Below, piece by piece: positions 25,476-34,734 of a stretch of DNA of 64,000 bases. The notes beneath the pieces are model-generated. The model did not search any database. It saw only the letters and a list, made by a program, of their open reading frames with translations, and had not been told where the DNA came from. Within the stretch, counting starts at the first letter, position 1. Each line of letters begins with the position of its first letter. The position numbers and the translations under genes were made by a program. The stretch is from contig NZ_JARFVB010000012.1 in NCBI RefSeq assembly GCF_029193885.1, positions 50,887 through 114,886 on the forward strand, read 5' to 3'. The stretch is from Flagellimonas yonaguniensis (GTDB lineage Bacteria > Bacteroidota > Bacteroidia > Flavobacteriales > Flavobacteriaceae).

Positions 25476-26447
25476 ATGCGCGAAGCTGCCTTTGTGAAGC
25501 AAAATAAGGAAAAATGGATTGCTTTTGAAAAAGCAATCGCCTCAGGTTCCCAAACAGATCCTGATGCCCTTGTGGATGGTTATATCCAGCTTACCAATGA
25601 CCTAGCTTACGCACAAACCTATTACGCTGAAAGCAAGACTTTATTGTATTTGAACTCATTGGCTTCACAAGCGCATCAAAAAATTTACAAGAACAAGAAG
25701 GAATCAGGTAACCGTATTATTAAGTTTTGGGCAAAGGAGTTTCCATTGTTTTTTAAACAGTACCACAAAACACTCTTGGTCACTTTTTTAATTTTTATTG
25801 CTGCTACAGCTATTGGTTCCTTATCGGCCATAAACGACGCTTCTTTTGTACGATTGATTTTAGGCGATTCCTATGTAAACGAAACCTTGAACAATATTGC
25901 TAAAGGGGAACCTACGGCAATTTACAAGGGCGGAAGCGAGATCGGTACATTTTTGGGCATTACCATAAACAATATTCGAGTCGGTTTTTTGGCTTTTGCC
26001 TTTGGCGTGATAACAAGTATTGGAACGGTTTATATCCTATTTAGCAATGGGGTTATGCTGGGTGCCTTTATTACATTTTTTTATACCAAGGGGGTCTTTT
26101 TTGAAGCCAACCGTCAAATTTGGCTTCACGGTACCATAGAAATTTCAGTTATTATAATTGCTGGCTGTGCGGGCATCATTATGGGCAACAGCATTCTTTT
26201 TCCCAAGACTTTTTCTAGACGGATTTCTTTTATGAAAGGGGCAAAAGATGGTTTAAAGGTAGTGGTCAGCACCATACCTTTTTTTATCATCGCAGGGTTT
26301 ATTGAAGGTTTTATTACCCGTTATGCCACAATGCCGGATTGGCTGGCCTTTTTCATCATTGGAGGCTCATTGCTCTTGATTGTTTATTATTATATCATAT
26401 ATCCCATCTTACTAAACCGAAAAATACATGAAGGAAAAATATATTGA
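25476..26447 (+). CDS. stage II sporulation protein M (SpoIIM)-family membrane protein
   Basis: Protein of 323 residues. A soluble helical N-terminal part (1-90) is followed by about five membrane spans, with the family pattern NNIRVGFLAFAFGVITSIGTVYIL (split: NNIRVGFLAFAFG at about 166-178) and WLHGTIEISVIIIAG, which carry the conserved Asn-Asn-x-Arg and His-Gly-x-x-Glu. Despite the name this has nothing to do with sporulation here; SpoIIM-like proteins occur widely beside RDD, DUF4129, MoxR and DUF58 genes. First gene of a six-gene plus-strand run. Its 3' end overlaps the next gene by 20 bases. Confidence 0.88.
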   Translation: MREAAFVKQNKEKWIAFEKAIASGSQTDPDALVDGYIQLTNDLAYAQTYYAESKTLLYLNSLASQAHQKIYKNKKESGNRIIKFWAKEFPLFFKQYHKTLLVTFLIFIAATAIGSLSAINDASFVRLILGDSYVNETLNNIAKGEPTAIYKGGSEIGTFLGITINNIRVGFLAFAFGVITSIGTVYILFSNGVMLGAFITFFYTKGVFFEANRQIWLHGTIEISVIIIAGCAGIIMGNSILFPKTFSRRISFMKGAKDGLKVVVSTIPFFIIAGFIEGFITRYATMPDWLAFFIIGGSLLLIVYYYIIYPILLNRKIHEGKIY

Positions 26448-27369
26448 GCTAAGAATCAACCATGATTTTGGGGACATCCTTTCCGTATATTTTGAGTTCT
26501 TACGACAGAACATCAAAAAATTCACCAATGTATTTTTAAGCTACAATGGTGTGTTTTTAATCGGATTGTTGATCACAAGCTATTTACTGGTATCGGGATT
26601 CATAGGCATGGTTACCGAAAGTTCCAATAGATATGGCATTGACGCAGGTGTATCGAACGAGGGAATGTACTGGACCTATATTGTGTCGGGCGGCATTCTG
26701 TTTTTCATTATTTTTTTGCTTGTCGCAGGACTCAATTTCAGCTTGAGCTCTTCCTATTTGATTAAATATGAGGAAAACAAAGGCATGGGTTTTGACAAAA
26801 AAGATGTTTGGAACCATACCAAAAACAACTTTGGGAAAACCTTGATCTTCATCCTTTTGCTGATTCCCATTTATATAGGTTTCTTTATCATAGCCATCAT
26901 CCTTGCATTTATCCCGCTGTTGGGAATGTTCGCACAATACATCGTCCAATTTGGAATGACGGCGTGGATCGGTGTTTCCTTTTTTAGCATGATGAGCCAA
27001 AAAAAAGACACCGTAGAAGGCTATGGTGAAGGCTGGAGATTGATCAACAATAATTTTTGGAAGTCCGTCGGTGTGAATTTCATTTTGGGTTTGCTCAATG
27101 GACTGTTGGCATTCATCATATTATTGGTCCCATCCATTATCATTGGAATTTACACGTTTCACGTAGTGGAAAACAATGTGGATGTAGCAGGTTCGGTGGT
27201 TTCCACCATTGTCTACACCTTGGGATTGTGCATTTTCCTCATCTTAATGGTGTATGCCCAATGCCTATCCCAATTTGTAAACGGCATTCTGTTCTATGCC
27301 CTGCACGAGAAAGCCTATAACGTGAACACCAGAAGCAAAATAGACCAAATAGGACAATCAAATCAGTGA
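26428..27369 (+). CDS. multi-pass membrane protein (DUF4013-like) in MoxR cluster
   Basis: Protein of 313 residues. A short cytoplasmic N-terminal part (1-35, with FGDILSVYFEFLRQNIKKF) is followed by six predicted membrane spans. The layout and the Tyr/Phe-rich N terminus resemble DUF4013-type and glycerophosphodiesterase-membrane-domain-like proteins, but I cannot assign a family firmly. It overlaps the SpoIIM-like gene by 20 bases and the next gene by 4 (GTGA), so the cluster is translationally coupled. Probable role: membrane component of the MoxR-DUF58 assembly, by context only. Confidence 0.65.
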   Translation: MKEKYIELRINHDFGDILSVYFEFLRQNIKKFTNVFLSYNGVFLIGLLITSYLLVSGFIGMVTESSNRYGIDAGVSNEGMYWTYIVSGGILFFIIFLLVAGLNFSLSSSYLIKYEENKGMGFDKKDVWNHTKNNFGKTLIFILLLIPIYIGFFIIAIILAFIPLLGMFAQYIVQFGMTAWIGVSFFSMMSQKKDTVEGYGEGWRLINNNFWKSVGVNFILGLLNGLLAFIILLVPSIIIGIYTFHVVENNVDVAGSVVSTIVYTLGLCIFLILMVYAQCLSQFVNGILFYALHEKAYNVNTRSKIDQIGQSNQ

Positions 27370-28085
27370 TCAAGCACCTCTACATACCATTCTTTTTTAT
27401 TGGGATGTATCTGGGGTTTACCCAAAATGATTCCATTCGGATTCCTGTTGATACTAGCTCCATTATAACAGAACGTACCATTGATGGGGACCTGAACGAA
27501 AAATACGCTGGGGAGGAATTTGATTATGATGTCAAAACAGGGGAATCCTCCAATTTGCTCAGTCGTTTTATCCGATGGTTTCTAAATACCTTGAACGATA
27601 CTTTTGGATTCAACATTTCCCCAGAGACGCTTATTATCCTGGAATATGTGATCTATGTACTCATAGGTACTTTGGCCATCTATCTATTGGTCAGGCTGTT
27701 TGTGAATGAAAAATTCAACGCCATCTTTACCAAAAAGGCAAAATCGATTGACATCATCGACTTTTCGGAAGAGCATATTGAGACGGTCGATCTGGATTCC
27801 CTTATGGAGGAAGCCATCAAAAATAAAAACTACCGACTTGCCGTACGTTACCAGTTTCTCAAAATCCTGAAGCAACTCTCCCAAAAAAACATCATAGAGT
27901 GGCATTTTGAAAAAACCAATGTGGACTATGAGCGTGAAATTGATGAAGTTGGATTGCAACGGGAGTTCAAAAAAGCCTCTTATCTATACGAGAACATTTG
28001 GTACGGAGAGCAACCCATTGATGAAAATGGCTACGCCAGAACCAACTTACGCTTTGATGCCGTAAAAAATGCAATTCCAAAATAG
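27366..28085 (+). CDS. DUF4129 domain protein
   Basis: Protein of 239 residues starting at a GTG that overlaps the previous stop (GTGA). It has an N-terminal signal or anchor (about 4-18), a membrane span near 93-113, and a cytoplasmic C-terminal domain. That domain contains the DUF4129 pattern NYRLAVRYQFLKILKQLSQK (about 154-173) and ends with YLYENIWYGEQPID. DUF4129 proteins of unknown function are regularly encoded beside MoxR ATPases and DUF58 or DUF4350 proteins. Here it sits 2 bases before the DUF4350 gene. Confidence 0.83.
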   Translation: MIKHLYIPFFFIGMYLGFTQNDSIRIPVDTSSIITERTIDGDLNEKYAGEEFDYDVKTGESSNLLSRFIRWFLNTLNDTFGFNISPETLIILEYVIYVLIGTLAIYLLVRLFVNEKFNAIFTKKAKSIDIIDFSEEHIETVDLDSLMEEAIKNKNYRLAVRYQFLKILKQLSQKNIIEWHFEKTNVDYEREIDEVGLQREFKKASYLYENIWYGEQPIDENGYARTNLRFDAVKNAIPK

Positions 28086-28087
28086 CC

Positions 28088-29299
28088 ATGGACAAAAAAT
28101 CGAAAATAGTAATCGGTATATTTGCTCTGGTGGTCGTGGGAATTATCATCACGGAGGTCGTGCGTCCAAAACCCATCAATTGGAACCCCTCCTACACGGC
28201 TACGGACAAAATTCCCTTCGGATGCCATGTACTCTACAACGAACTTCCTACCATTTTTCCCAACAACACCATTGAAACTGTCCAAGAAAGTGTGTACAAC
28301 GTTTTGCTGGAGCGGGATTCCTCCAAGTTATCCAACTATTTGATCATCAACGATGGTATACATCTGGACAAACAAGAAACCCACCAAATTTTAGACTACG
28401 TAAACCAAGGAAATACAGTTTTTATAGCAGCAGCTGGTTTGGGGTGGCAACTCATGGACACCTTGAACATTGCCATTAGTTCTGATTATTCATTAAAAGA
28501 GGGTTCGGCCATTTTAAGCTTGACCCATAAAAAATTCAAAGACGAGAAATTTACCTTGTCCAGAGGAGTGTTCAACTCCCACTTTACCAGCGTAGACTCC
28601 ACGAACACCACTATTTTAGGGAACATAACCTATACGAGAGAAAACTATCTGGAAGAACAATCAAGCGAACAGGTAACCAAACCTAATTTTATAAGGACTG
28701 ACTTTGGAAAAGGTGCTTTTATACTGTCCACAACCCCACAGGCCTATTCCAATTACTATATGCTCAAAGGCAATTCAAGCTATGTGACCCACTCATTTGG
28801 TTATTTGCAAAATAGGGAAGTACTCTATTGGGACAATTACAAGAAAGCAGGCAGGGTGGTCATAGATTCCCCCATGCGTTTTGTGCTCAACCAAGTTTCC
28901 CTTAAATGGGCCTATTATCTAACTATAATCGGACTACTACTGTTTGTTCTTTTCAAGGGGAAACGAGAACAACGGATCATTCCTGTAATTGAACCCCTCA
29001 AGAATTCATCGGTCGAATTTGCCCAAGCCGTTGGTTCGCTATATCATCAAAATAAAGATCATACAGACCTGATACACAAAAAAATAAATTACTTTTTGGC
29101 CTACTTAAGAAATCAGTATCATATCGAGACCACTAAACTCAACGAACAAACCATACAAATTTTGGCATCTAGGGCAGGAAAAGATATGACCGAGACCAAA
29201 AATTTGGTTGAATTTATTCTAAAACTGAAAAATAAAAATGTTCACTCGGAACAGGAAAGTATAGAACTGAACAAAAAAATAACCGCATTTAAGCAGTAA
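28088..29299 (+). CDS. DUF4350 domain protein
   Basis: Protein of 403 residues. One N-terminal membrane span (about 7-23, IVIGIFALVVVGIIITEVV) leads into a periplasmic GATase-like DUF4350 domain (about 40-225). A second span near 277-293 (WAYYLTIIGLLLFVLFKGK) is followed by a cytoplasmic helical tail. The conserved N-terminal pattern NWNPSYTATDKIPFGCHVL (about 37-55) is typical of the Bacteroidota branch. It sits between DUF4129 and MoxR in a compact cluster. No catalytic activity has been shown for the family. Confidence 0.82.
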   Translation: MDKKSKIVIGIFALVVVGIIITEVVRPKPINWNPSYTATDKIPFGCHVLYNELPTIFPNNTIETVQESVYNVLLERDSSKLSNYLIINDGIHLDKQETHQILDYVNQGNTVFIAAAGLGWQLMDTLNIAISSDYSLKEGSAILSLTHKKFKDEKFTLSRGVFNSHFTSVDSTNTTILGNITYTRENYLEEQSSEQVTKPNFIRTDFGKGAFILSTTPQAYSNYYMLKGNSSYVTHSFGYLQNREVLYWDNYKKAGRVVIDSPMRFVLNQVSLKWAYYLTIIGLLLFVLFKGKREQRIIPVIEPLKNSSVEFAQAVGSLYHQNKDHTDLIHKKINYFLAYLRNQYHIETTKLNEQTIQILASRAGKDMTETKNLVEFILKLKNKNVHSEQESIELNKKITAFKQ

Positions 29300-29303
29300 C
29301 AAT

Positions 29304-30302
29304 ATGGAAGAAAACGAACAGCAGGAAGACGCATTACAATTTAATTCCCGTGTTGACCTTGGTCAACTACAAAATGCCGTTTCACAAATAAAGAGCGAGC
29401 TGGGCAAGGTCATTATTGGGCAACAGGACATGATAGAGCTCCTTATTATTTCAATTCTGGCCAACGGGCATTCGCTCATTGAAGGTGTTCCCGGAGTTGC
29501 CAAAACGGTAACCGCCAAATTACTGGCCAAGACCATGAGCGTGGATTTCAGCCGTATCCAGTTCACACCCGACCTTATGCCCAGTGATATTTTGGGGACT
29601 TCCATCTTCAATGTGAAGACTTCGGAATTCCAGTTTAAAAAGGGCCCCTTGTTCTCCAACATCATTTTGATTGATGAAATCAACCGTGCACCTGCCAAAA
29701 CCCAAGCCGCCCTGTTTGAGGCCATGGCGGAGAGACAAATAACCATGGACGGTATTGAATATGAAATGGAACCACCTTTTTTGGTTTTTGCCACCCAGAA
29801 CCCCATTGAGCAAGAAGGAACCTACCGACTGCCCGAAGCGCAATTGGACCGTTTTCTTTTCAAGATCAATGTCGAATACCCTTCATTGGATGAAGAAATA
29901 CAGATTTTGGAAAGCAAGCACCAACAAAAAACCAAGGCGGAAGAGGATTTGGTCAGCGCATTGCTATCTGCAAAACAGATTGCTGAATACCAAGACACCA
30001 TAAAGGGAATCATTGTAGAGAAAAACCTCCTAAAGTACATCGCTTCCATTGTGGACAACACCCGTACCAATGCCAACCTTTACCTCGGTGCATCACCTAG
30101 GGCTTCCATTGCCATCATGGACGCCTCAAAAGCCTTGGCCGCGATGAATGGCCGGGATTTTATTACGCCAGACGATATCAAGAAAGTGGCCGCCCCTGTT
30201 TTGGGGCATCGTATCATGCTCACGCCTGAGAGGGAAATGGAGGGACTTACATCGGAACAAGTGGTAAAGCAAATTGTCGACGGTATCGAAATTCCAAGAT
30301 AG
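29304..30302 (+). CDS. MoxR-family AAA+ ATPase
   Basis: Protein of 332 residues. Walker A GVPGVAKT (61-68), Walker B LIDEIN (121-126), sensor-1 region FATQNPIEQEG (about 157-167) and a C-terminal lid domain (about 225-332) place it in the MoxR branch, the chaperone-like AAA+ ATPases thought to help assemble or activate partner proteins, often with VWA domains. Its partners here are probably DUF58 (next gene) and the membrane proteins upstream. The stop codon is followed 4 bases later by the GTG start of the DUF58 gene. Confidence 0.93.
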   Translation: MEENEQQEDALQFNSRVDLGQLQNAVSQIKSELGKVIIGQQDMIELLIISILANGHSLIEGVPGVAKTVTAKLLAKTMSVDFSRIQFTPDLMPSDILGTSIFNVKTSEFQFKKGPLFSNIILIDEINRAPAKTQAALFEAMAERQITMDGIEYEMEPPFLVFATQNPIEQEGTYRLPEAQLDRFLFKINVEYPSLDEEIQILESKHQQKTKAEEDLVSALLSAKQIAEYQDTIKGIIVEKNLLKYIASIVDNTRTNANLYLGASPRASIAIMDASKALAAMNGRDFITPDDIKKVAAPVLGHRIMLTPEREMEGLTSEQVVKQIVDGIEIPR

Positions 30303-30306
30303 CACA

Positions 30307-31641
30307 GTGAAAAGGCTCTTTAGACCCATATACCTGCAAAAACGATTTTTCATCGCCCTTACCATCTTGATCGTGGGCTTTGTCGTCTCGTACATGGTCC
30401 CTAATTTATTCGGGGTGCTAAAGCTGCTATTTCTAATTTTGATTTTATTTCTCATTGCTGATATACTCCTGCTCTTTGCCTCCAAAGGTAAAGTTGAAGG
30501 CACACGGCTATTGCCCGATAAACTTTCCAATGGAGACGAAAACCCCGTACAGATTAAAATAACAAATGGGTATTTGTTTCTTGTGAAGCTTAAAATCATT
30601 GACGAGATTCCGTTCCAGTTCCAAAAAAGGGATTTTCAATTGCAGAGCAAACTTGGGAGCGGTAAAAGCAAGTCATTTTCATACCAATTAAGACCTACTG
30701 AACGTGGGGTATACTACTTCGGAAGTTTGAACATATTCGCTATTTCCCCCATAGGGTTTTTAGCAAAAAAATACAGTTTTGATGATGCGCGGGAAGTCCC
30801 TGTCTATCCATCGTTCCTACAATTACAAAAATATGACCTACTAGCCTTTAGCAACCGTTTGCACCAATATGGCCTAAAAAAAATAAGACGTATTGGACAT
30901 ACCATGGAGTTTGAACAGATTAAGGATTATGTACTGGGCGATGACATTCGGAACATCAACTGGAAAGCCACCGCCAAACGTGGACAACTAATGGTCAACC
31001 AATATCAAGATGAAAAATCACAGCCCGTTTACTCCGTAATCGATAAAGGTCGTGTTATGAAAATGCCATTCAATGGATTAAGCTTATTGGATTATGCGAT
31101 TAACTCCACTTTGGTCATCAGTAACATTGCCTTGAAAAAACAGGACAAGGCAGGTATGTTCTCCTTTAGTGATAAAATTGAGAACAGAGTGGTCGCCGAG
31201 CGTCGTAGTTCCCAAATGAACCTCATTTTGGAAACCTTGTACAATCTGGAAACCAATTTCGTTGAGAGTGATTTTAGCAGGTTATATATTGATGTAAAGC
31301 GAAACTTAAATCAACGAAGCCTTTTGCTGCTCTACACCAACTTTGAAACCATGGATGCCCTACATAGGCAACTTCCCTATCTCGTGGCCATGGCCAAACA
31401 GCATTTATTAGTGGTCATTTTCTTTGAAAATACCGAACTCAACAAGTTTGCCTGTAAAAGTGCGGAAACGGTGCTTCAAATTTTTGAACAGACCATTGCT
31501 GAAAAGTTCATTTATGAAAAAAAACTCATTGTCAACGAACTTCGAAAGCATGGTATCCAAACCATTTTAACGAAACCCGAGGAGCTGACCGTGAACACCA
31601 TCAATAAATATCTGGAAATAAAAGCTAGGGGAATTATTTGA
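30307..31641 (+). CDS. DUF58 domain protein (VWA-related), MoxR partner
   Basis: Protein of 444 residues from the GTG at 30307 (MKRLFRPIYLQKRFF). A TTG further upstream lies inside the MoxR gene and is less likely. Two membrane spans near the N terminus (about 17-33 and 40-58) are followed by a soluble region with the DUF58 signature YVLGDDIRNINWKATAKRGQ (about 214-233) and a VWA-like fold. At the place where VWA domains have the metal-binding DxSxS, this protein reads VIDKGRV, so metal binding at that site is probably lost. It ends the cluster; a palindromic repeat element follows at 31674. Confidence 0.88.
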   Translation: MKRLFRPIYLQKRFFIALTILIVGFVVSYMVPNLFGVLKLLFLILILFLIADILLLFASKGKVEGTRLLPDKLSNGDENPVQIKITNGYLFLVKLKIIDEIPFQFQKRDFQLQSKLGSGKSKSFSYQLRPTERGVYYFGSLNIFAISPIGFLAKKYSFDDAREVPVYPSFLQLQKYDLLAFSNRLHQYGLKKIRRIGHTMEFEQIKDYVLGDDIRNINWKATAKRGQLMVNQYQDEKSQPVYSVIDKGRVMKMPFNGLSLLDYAINSTLVISNIALKKQDKAGMFSFSDKIENRVVAERRSSQMNLILETLYNLETNFVESDFSRLYIDVKRNLNQRSLLLLYTNFETMDALHRQLPYLVAMAKQHLLVVIFFENTELNKFACKSAETVLQIFEQTIAEKFIYEKKLIVNELRKHGIQTILTKPEELTVNTINKYLEIKARGII

Positions 31642-31673
31642 TTTGCCCCCATACTTTTTTTGACCCCAAAAGG

Positions 31674-31790
31674 CGTCAGTTCGAGTTTTTCCCAAAAGGA
31701 AAAGTATCGAGAACAAAGAATGTGTATCCATATTACAATTCTCGATAAAATTTTTCTTCGTTCCACTTCAAAAAATCACTCGAATTGACG
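31674..31790. repeat. nested intergenic palindromic repeat element
   Basis: The outer arms CGTCAGTTCGAGT (31674-31686) and ACTCGAATTGACG (31778-31790) pair with one mismatch. The inner arms TATCGAGAA (31705-31713) and TTCTCGATA (31739-31747) pair perfectly. The element fills most of the gap between the convergent DUF58 and YfiM-like genes. The CGTCA-TTCGAG ends resemble dispersed flavobacterial intergenic repeats, as I recall them. Related in style to the element at 3831-3904. Confidence 0.7.
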
Positions 31791-31823
31791 GATTTACACA
31801 GATTTCAAAAAATCATCGCAATA

Positions 31824-32297
31824 TTATTCAACAACAAACTGCTGATTGGAAAGTCCCAAAGTGTTCAATGATGGTAATTTACCTTCTAGCACCACAAATT
31901 CCGATGTTGGTTGAAGAAATTGCTTTTTCTTCTTTAGATCCAGTTTGGAATAACGTCCTCGTAAACGTCTTTTATCATCTTTTTTGGAGAAAAGGTCTAT
32001 GGTGACCCCAATGGTGACCCCGCCTAAAACAGTTGCAGCCAAGTCATCATTGTCCCAACCATTTTCTCGCTGTCCCGCATCCACGGTTTCCTTGGCCAAA
32101 CCAATAAGCGTACTGCCGGCTACGGAACCTACAAAAGTCCATATTCGGTTTCCGTCCGAAGCTTGTTTGGCGATTCCGGCCCCAGCAAGGCCAAAAAGAT
32201 TGCCTCCCAGAAAATGGAGTGCTTTGTCCCGCTCCACTTGCCCATGGCAATGCGAGGCGAGCACAAAAAAGAGTAGTGTGGGGATAAGTGTTCTCAT
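31824..32297 (-). CDS. YfiM-like (DUF2279) exported protein
   Basis: Protein of 157 residues with a signal peptide (about 1-19, ending Cys-His-Gly-Gln) and a motif ERDKALHFLGGNLFGLAGA (about 22-40), then GLAKETVDA and a pair of Gly-rich hydrophobic stretches (VLGGVTIGVTIDLF). The Asp-Lys-x-x-His-Phe core and Gly-x-x-Lys-Glu are features of the YfiM/DUF2279 family, putative periplasmic lipoproteins of unknown role. Last gene of a minus-strand series with the nitronate monooxygenase-like gene 49 bases upstream. Confidence 0.65.
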   Translation of the reverse strand: MRTLIPTLLFFVLASHCHGQVERDKALHFLGGNLFGLAGAGIAKQASDGNRIWTFVGSVAGSTLIGLAKETVDAGQRENGWDNDDLAATVLGGVTIGVTIDLFSKKDDKRRLRGRYSKLDLKKKKQFLQPTSEFVVLEGKLPSLNTLGLSNQQFVVE

Positions 32298-32346
32298 TGC
32301 GCTGGCTAAATATATTAAAAGTTTCTTAAACTCTTAGTGCAATGTC

Positions 32347-33288
32347 TTAATTGTCGCACATTTTGGCTTTCGTTTTATGGAATTCGGCCATCAATTCCTC
32401 AACAATTTCTGCAGCGGGGGTTATGTCATGGATCAAGCCCGAAACTTGGCCTATTTCCAATTCGCCTTCTTCCATATCCCCTTCGAACATGCCTTTTTTG
32501 GCTCTGGCCCTGCCTAATAGTTGCTTTAATTCTTCTTTGGTGGCACCATGGGCATACGCTTCCTGCACATCCCGAAAAAACTTGTTCTTGAGCAATCGTA
32601 CTGGTGCGAGTTCCTTTAAGGTCAACTGGGTGTCTCCCTCTTTGGCATCCACCACCCATTTTTTAAAGAGTTCATGCGACGATGCTTCGGGGGTGGCCAC
32701 AAACCTACTGCCCACCTGAACGCCGTCCGCTCCCAAGACCATGGCGGCCAACATGGCCCTTCCCGTGGCAATGCCCCCAGCAGCAATCAGGGGAATAGTT
32801 ATTTTTTCTTTTACGGAAGGAATAAGTACCAGCGTTGTGGTTTCATCACGTCCATTATGTCCGCCTGCTTCAAAACCTTCGGCCACAACAGCATCCACCC
32901 CTGCTTCCTGAGCTTTGATGGCAAACTTTACGCTACTGACCACATGTACTACTGTTATTCCTTTCTCTTGAAGAAACTTGGTCCATGTTTTAGGGTTTCC
33001 TGCCGAAGTAAACACAATCTTCACTTCATGCTTGACAATAATATCCATCAACTTTTCTATGTCGGGATACAGCATCGGCACATTCACTCCAAAAGGTTTG
33101 TCCGTAGCCTTTTTACATTTGATGATATGCTCCTCCAATATTTTGGGGTACATGCTTCCCGCTCCCAACAAGCCCAATCCACCAGCATTTGAAACCGCTG
33201 AGGCCAAACGCCAACCGCTGGCCCAGACCATTCCCGCTTGAATGATGGGATATTCAATTCCAAAAAGTTGTGTGATTTTATTATGCAT
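32347..33288 (-). CDS. nitronate monooxygenase / 2-nitropropane dioxygenase family FMN enzyme
   Basis: Protein of 313 residues with a TIM-barrel FMN fold. It has the start ITQLFGIEYPIIQAGMVWAS (4-23), the AGGLGLLGAGS turn, EGFEAGGHNGR with the His that sits at the flavin, IAAGGIATGRAM and GADGVQVGSRF for phosphate binding. The family includes nitronate monooxygenases and the enoyl-ACP reductase FabK; FabK is usually about this length, so a fatty-acid role cannot be excluded. It probably detoxifies nitronates. It lies 54 bases downstream of mnmA on the same strand. Confidence 0.85.
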   Translation of the reverse strand: MHNKITQLFGIEYPIIQAGMVWASGWRLASAVSNAGGLGLLGAGSMYPKILEEHIIKCKKATDKPFGVNVPMLYPDIEKLMDIIVKHEVKIVFTSAGNPKTWTKFLQEKGITVVHVVSSVKFAIKAQEAGVDAVVAEGFEAGGHNGRDETTTLVLIPSVKEKITIPLIAAGGIATGRAMLAAMVLGADGVQVGSRFVATPEASSHELFKKWVVDAKEGDTQLTLKELAPVRLLKNKFFRDVQEAYAHGATKEELKQLLGRARAKKGMFEGDMEEGELEIGQVSGLIHDITPAAEIVEELMAEFHKTKAKMCDN

Positions 33289-33342
33289 GGAAATTTGTGT
33301 TCAAGTTTCCACCAAAATAAACAAAATAAATAAGGAATCCGT

Positions 33343-34533
33343 TTACGAAATCACTCCAGAACCAATCAACTCGTCATTCAAATACCATGCGGCAAACTGC
33401 CCTTCGGTAATGGCAGATTGCTTCTCTTTGAAATCAACGAACAAGCCATTCTCTACTTTGTAGAGGGTTGCGGACTGTAACGGTTGACGGTATCGAATAC
33501 GGGCTATGACCTCCATGGTCTCATCAACCTTCAAAGCTAAATCGGGACGTACCCAATGGAGTTCATCTTCTTTGATGAACAATGTATTTCTGAGCAGACC
33601 GGGATGTGCTTTTCCTTGTCCCGTATAAATGATGTTCTTATCAACGTCGGTATCGATGACGAACAAGGGTTCCTTGGTTCCGCCCACATTCAACCCTTTA
33701 CGCTGCCCAATGGTAAAATAGTGCGCACCTTGATGCTCCCCTACCACTTTTCCGTCGGATTCGGAGTACACGGGTTTCTCAGCGCGAAACACCAATTTTT
33801 CCCGTTCGTTTTGAAAATCGGGAACCGTAGCTGAGAATTGGGCCGCATCGCTGGGCACTTCAACTATCACACCTTTTTTTGGCTTCAATTTTTGTTGTAA
33901 AAATTCAGGCAAGTGAACTTTGCCCACAAAACACAATCCTTGCGAATCCTTTTTATCCGCAGTAATCAAATTATTTTCAGCGGCTATTTTCCTTACTTCG
34001 GGCTTTAACAACTCTCCAATAGGAAACAAAGTTTTGGACAACTGTTCTTGTGAAAGTTGACAAAGGAAATAGGATTGGTCTTTGTTTGGGTCTTTTCCCG
34101 ATAACAATTGATAGGTTTCGGTACCATCTTCATTCTGGATGGTTCCCTTTCTACAATAATGACCCGTAGCCACGTAATCAGCACCCAGTTGGAGGGCGAT
34201 TTTCATGAACACATCGAACTTGATCTCGCGATTGCAGAGTACATCGGGATTGGGTGTCCTTCCCCTTTCGTACTCATTGAACATATAGTCCACGATTCGT
34301 TCTTTGTATTCGGCACTTAAATCTACCGTTTGGAAGGGAATCCCCAACTTTTCCGCTACAATCAATGCGTCATTGCTATCCTCCAACCATGGGCACTCCT
34401 CGGATATGGTCACTGAGTCATCATGCCAGTTCTTCATGAACAGGCCAATGACATCGTACCCTTGCTCTTTGAGCAGATAAGCAGCTACACTTGAATCCAC
34501 TCCTCCCGAAAGTCCAACAACAACCTTTTTCAT
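33343..34533 (-). CDS. mnmA: tRNA-specific 2-thiouridylase
   Basis: Protein of 396 residues that thiolates U34 of tRNA(Lys), tRNA(Glu) and tRNA(Gln). It has the PP-loop [11 protein letters not shown] (7-17), the catalytic Cys100 in [12 protein letters not shown], a second catalytic Cys201 in GLCFVGK, the tRNA-contact region [12 protein letters not shown], and the C-terminal barrel (about 215-396). It is full length. A TATTTTTG promoter motif lies 18 bases upstream of the ATG (plus strand 34552-34559). The same SGGVDSS loop occurs in GuaA, a different PP-loop enzyme in this window. Confidence 0.97.
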   Translation of the reverse strand: MKKVVVGLSGGVDSSVAAYLLKEQGYDVIGLFMKNWHDDSVTISEECPWLEDSNDALIVAEKLGIPFQTVDLSAEYKERIVDYMFNEYERGRTPNPDVLCNREIKFDVFMKIALQLGADYVATGHYCRKGTIQNEDGTETYQLLSGKDPNKDQSYFLCQLSQEQLSKTLFPIGELLKPEVRKIAAENNLITADKKDSQGLCFVGKVHLPEFLQQKLKPKKGVIVEVPSDAAQFSATVPDFQNEREKLVFRAEKPVYSESDGKVVGEHQGAHYFTIGQRKGLNVGGTKEPLFVIDTDVDKNIIYTGQGKAHPGLLRNTLFIKEDELHWVRPDLALKVDETMEVIARIRYRQPLQSATLYKVENGLFVDFKEKQSAITEGQFAAWYLNDELIGSGVIS

Positions 34534-34551
34534 TGCAATGATTTAAGGCTA

Positions 34552-34559
34552 CAAAAATA
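34552..34559 (-). promoter_or_regulatory. -7 element of mnmA
   Basis: CAAAAATA on the plus strand, TATTTTTG on the coding strand, ending 18 bases before the ATG. Confidence 0.5.
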
Positions 34560-34635
34560 CAAATTGACGTTTATTTAAAATGATAAATCTGTCATAAAGG
34601 AAAAGCATCAAAATATAATCCACTGAGATCATTGA

Positions 34636-34698
34636 TTTTTATTTTGTTAAAGTTTTTAGTTAAAATGTTAAACATTGCTGTTTTTATTTTGTTTAAAC
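34636..34698 (+). promoter_or_regulatory. AT-rich region with a repeated motif before the fasciclin gene
   Basis: TTTTTATTTTGTT occurs at 34636-34648 and again at 34681-34693, 45 bases apart, each preceded within a few bases by ATTG and followed by an AAA run. The second ends in the palindrome GTTTAAAC. They could be two promoters or a paired regulator site; the TATTTTG core is one base short of TAnnTTTG. Confidence 0.35.
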
Positions 34699-34734
34699 AT
34701 ATTTTTAAAATATTAAACAAATAACTATCATCAA

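Noticed and set aside
25476..26447. Sporulation system
   Set aside because: The SpoIIM-like gene could suggest sporulation, but the organism type does not form endospores and the neighbours are MoxR-cluster genes.
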